Of a stretch of 64,000 nt of DNA, positions 61,798 to 64,000 are shown piece by piece; positions within the stretch are counted from its first letter, which is position 1, and each line of letters starts with the position of its first letter. The notes under the pieces are model-generated. The model saw only the letters and a list, made by a program, of their open reading frames with translations. It was not told the origin of the DNA and made no database searches. This DNA is from Staphylococcus condimenti (GTDB taxonomy: Bacteria > Bacillota > Bacilli > Staphylococcales > Staphylococcaceae). The DNA lies in assembly GCF_001618885.1 (NCBI RefSeq), contig NZ_CP015114.1, positions 1,674,001-1,738,000 of the forward strand, given 5' to 3'. Both the position numbers and the translations under genes were made by a program.

Positions 61798-62254
61798 TTT
61801 TTAATCCCCTTTCGTTTTTAAATAAACGATTTACTTTGTTTACTACCTTCATAACAGGAGAAGGTATTTTTTCGATTGTGCCACCGTTTTGAATAACATT
61901 AAATGTATGTTGAGCATCTAATATAGCTTTAATTAGTAGCTTATTGTAATTAGTTAAATCTGTATCTTTGAGCTTTTTGATTTTTTTACCTTCTAAGCCT
62001 TTGAGCTTTTTGATTTTGGAAAATACAGTAACACCTTGCATATACCGTGCATCTTCTATTTCGTTTTTATTATTAAGTTGCAATAAAACAAGCGTGCCGG
62101 CTTTAAAGATAGAGGGACGTCTTCCGATAGCTACTCTACCTTTAGAACGTAATTCAGTGTAATGTTTGGTAAAATGTTTGATTTGTAAAAATCCTAAGCC
62201 ATACTGAATTACAAAACCCGCAGCAGCTAAAATAATTAACAGTATAATAAACAT
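61781..62254 (-). CDS. gutM: GutM-type glucitol operon activator/membrane protein
   Basis: A 157-residue protein with one N-terminal membrane helix and the GutM core QIKHFTKHYTELRSKGRVAIGRRPSIFKAGTLVLLQLNNKNEIEDARYMQGVTVFSKIKKLKGLEGKKIKKLKD. It helps express glucitol operons in enteric bacteria, by a mechanism that is not clear to me. The stretch KIKKLKGLEGKKIKKLKD is a duplication at DNA level (TTTGAGCTTTTTGATTTT at 61967-61984 and 62000-62017). Its ribosome site lies inside the end of gutR. Confidence 0.85.
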   Translation of the reverse strand: MFIILLIILAAAGFVIQYGLGFLQIKHFTKHYTELRSKGRVAIGRRPSIFKAGTLVLLQLNNKNEIEDARYMQGVTVFSKIKKLKGLEGKKIKKLKDTDLTNYNKLLIKAILDAQHTFNVIQNGGTIEKIPSPVMKVVNKVNRLFKNERGLKNGLHR

Positions 62255-62256
62255 GA

Positions 62257-63954
62257 TTAATCCCTCATCTCTTCGTTTAATAAATATACAAAATCCTCAA
62301 AATCAGTCTGACTTGTAATTTTTTTTGTTAAATACGTATTCTTAGTGATGCTTAATACTTCTTCATAAATTCTGATTAATATAGCTTCATTACTTATAGT
62401 TTTTGGCGTAGCAATTAATATAACAATTTTCAAGTCAGGATAACTTTTGATTGTATTATCTAATATGGCTACTTTGATTTGGATACCTTCCATTGAATGA
62501 GTAGCGTGAGGAAAACCCACAGCTTTATTTATTGTGGATTTTAATTTTTCGCGCTCTATAATCGTTTGATCAAATTTACTATCTACGCGTTGTTCATCAA
62601 TCATTTCTGATGCTAAAAAATGAATAACTGAATAATAGTCATCGGCATCTGATAAATGATAAAAATCTCGTTCATTAATAAAATCTAATATTACACTTCT
62701 ATTAAAGACTTCTTTATTGCTAATATCTTTATAAATCAAAAATTGTTCAATGCGAAGCTTGAAGTGTTTTTCATTAAAGACATTTTCAATATATATAATT
62801 TTATTGAATAAACGATTTAGCGGTTGAGTAGAAATAATGAAATCATATTCAGATTCCACGATACTCAAATCAGTTTTTTCAATAGCTTCAATAGAAATAT
62901 CTTTTCCAAATATTTTATAAAGATAACTAGAAAGCAATTTGATAGTACTTAGGCCGCCATCTGTATAAATACCTATGTTTTTCATATCTGAAAATCTTTG
63001 CTCTAACTGTTCCAAATATACACTGAAGTATATTGTTAAAAATCCTAATTCAGGTTTTGAAATAGATAAACCTGTATATTTAGTGATGTTATCACCTAAA
63101 ATTTTTGAAAGTTCAAAGGCAAATGGAAATTGAATATCCATTTCAGCAGAAACATTATTTTCTAGCTTAATATTAAAAATCAATCTATTAATAAGGTGTT
63201 TGATGTGAAGTTTAATATCTTTGTTAAATAAATCTTCATCTATTTGGATATCGAAATACCTTTTTACATCTCTAATGGTATTGTTAATTATTTTCATAAT
63301 GAGTTTTTCATCTGATTCATTAATTATTTCTTCCATTAGTGAAGCTCTTCTTCCTAAAAGTTGTATAGCAATAAGAAGAAGTTCGTAATTTGAATTACTA
63401 CTTGCATACGTTTGAGATATATATTCATTTAGAAAATTCAAGGTGTTAAATTCATTGGATTTAAAAATAGCTGCATCTGTATTTTTAAAACTATCTTTTT
63501 CAATGAATTTGTGTTTACTTAGTCTAAGTAATGTAATTTTGATTGAATTTTGTAGGTTGAAAAAGGTTTGGGTATCTAGATTCATAGTGTTTTTAAGCTT
63601 ATCTAATTTTTCGTTTAAAGGTTGAGGCAATTCTTCCTCATTGAGAATTTTCGGCAACTTTTCTATTGTAAATTTTCTAATATAAATTTCTTTGCCTTTT
63701 AAGGAAATTCCAACATTAGGTTTTCCTATGATTTGTAAATTGTATTCTTTTATTTTTTCTCTAAGTTCTGTTACTAATGTATTAAGCGCAGTTCTGCTTA
63801 AATATAATTTTTCGCTCAAGTCATCAATAAGAGAAATATCGTTTATAATTAATTCATAAAACAATTTTCCTAAGCGGTTTGTTAAAATACTTTCAGAACC
63901 ATTATTTAAGATGCTATCCTTATTTAATTCATCCCAAAATTTTTGATCATCCAT
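62257..63954 (-). CDS. gutR: PRD-containing transcriptional regulator of the glucitol operon
   Basis: A 565-residue LicR/MtlR-type activator: N-terminal HTH (SEKLYLSRTALNTLVTELREKIKEYNLQIIGKPNVGISLKG), two PTS regulation domains (about 130-330, histidines in DIKLHIKHLINRL), a IIB-like part with IGIYTDGGLSTI, and a C-terminal EIIA-like domain with VGFPHATHSMEGIQIKVAIL (phosphorylatable histidine). Control is by PTS phosphorylation. The ATG at 63954 has no good ribosome site and the frame is open to the window edge, so the start may lie farther upstream. Confidence 0.85.
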   Translation of the reverse strand: MDDQKFWDELNKDSILNNGSESILTNRLGKLFYELIINDISLIDDLSEKLYLSRTALNTLVTELREKIKEYNLQIIGKPNVGISLKGKEIYIRKFTIEKLPKILNEEELPQPLNEKLDKLKNTMNLDTQTFFNLQNSIKITLLRLSKHKFIEKDSFKNTDAAIFKSNEFNTLNFLNEYISQTYASSNSNYELLLIAIQLLGRRASLMEEIINESDEKLIMKIINNTIRDVKRYFDIQIDEDLFNKDIKLHIKHLINRLIFNIKLENNVSAEMDIQFPFAFELSKILGDNITKYTGLSISKPELGFLTIYFSVYLEQLEQRFSDMKNIGIYTDGGLSTIKLLSSYLYKIFGKDISIEAIEKTDLSIVESEYDFIISTQPLNRLFNKIIYIENVFNEKHFKLRIEQFLIYKDISNKEVFNRSVILDFINERDFYHLSDADDYYSVIHFLASEMIDEQRVDSKFDQTIIEREKLKSTINKAVGFPHATHSMEGIQIKVAILDNTIKSYPDLKIVILIATPKTISNEAILIRIYEEVLSITKNTYLTKKITSQTDFEDFVYLLNEEMRD

Positions 63955-64000
63955 AATAGTTAAAACTAAAAGAGAATCTCTTTTTCTAATAGAAAAGATG

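Noticed and set aside
1..64000. CRISPR array, tRNA or rRNA genes, insertion sequences, prophage genes
   Set aside because: No regularly spaced repeats, cloverleaf-like segments, transposase or integrase motifs, or terminal inverted repeats were found by reading.

Overview
The window is from a low-GC Firmicute, almost certainly a coagulase-negative Staphylococcus. The LytM-type endopeptidase, KatA with a PerR-type box, the TcaA-like zinc-ribbon protein and the strong AGGAGG ribosome sites all fit. I cannot name the species. The GABA cluster, the glucitol PTS and the eut-type genes are not part of the S. aureus core as I know it. I saw no rRNA, tRNA, insertion sequence, prophage or CRISPR array.

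Layout. 1-7.9 kb: the end of a sialic acid locus (nanA fragment, sodium symporter), two tandem APC permeases, a methyltransferase, a WYL regulator and a TM2 protein. 7.9-12.6 kb: a divergent MerR/nitroreductase pair, a small HTH-like protein, a metallophosphatase, LytM and a methyltransferase. 12.7-18.3 kb: a GABA catabolic operon (gabT, permease, gabD) divergent from its GabR-type regulator. 18.4-21.2 kb: LysR, a ketopantoate-reductase-like enzyme and an acetoacetate-decarboxylase-like enzyme. 21.3-32.5 kb: the most interesting block (below), then a CitMHS citrate transporter and an EamA exporter. 32.5-46.4 kb: TetR regulators, YqeG/VanW, a GH3 glucosidase missing a domain, two zinc-type alcohol dehydrogenases, MscS, TauE, a CPBP protease and catalase. 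46.7-54.7 kb: an orphan protein, a second ClpC-like ATPase, a second M20 hydrolase and an ArsR/ene-reductase/hydrolase operon. 54.9-59.7 kb: three zinc-ribbon membrane proteins and an OLD-like ATPase with a HEPN-like tail. 59.8-64 kb: a glucitol PTS operon with GutM and a PRD regulator.

Central proposal. 21.3-28.7 kb looks like an ethanolamine-use system that needs neither cobalamin nor a microcompartment. It encodes a EutW-type sensor kinase, a EutV-type ANTAR antiterminator, the transporter EutH, and a convergent operon of aldehyde dehydrogenase, glutamine-synthetase-like ligase and short-chain dehydrogenase. No EutBC lyase or shell protein is present. The enzymes fit a gamma-glutamylation route: ethanolamine to gamma-glutamylethanolamide, then oxidation of the hydroxyl to aldehyde and to gamma-glutamylglycine. 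The link between the halves is visible in the DNA. The eutH leader and the aldehyde dehydrogenase leader each carry a small hairpin with an A-x-x-G-x-x hexaloop whose 3' half is the 5' arm of a strong intrinsic terminator, which is the design of ANTAR-controlled antitermination. An M20 amidohydrolase is transcribed divergently from a promoter whose -35 overlaps that of the enzyme operon, and could be the missing final hydrolase.

Start codons were moved from the longest open frame wherever a Shine-Dalgarno sequence pointed to an internal start; these cases are stated in the entries. Substrates of the transporters and dehydrogenases are inferences from family and context.
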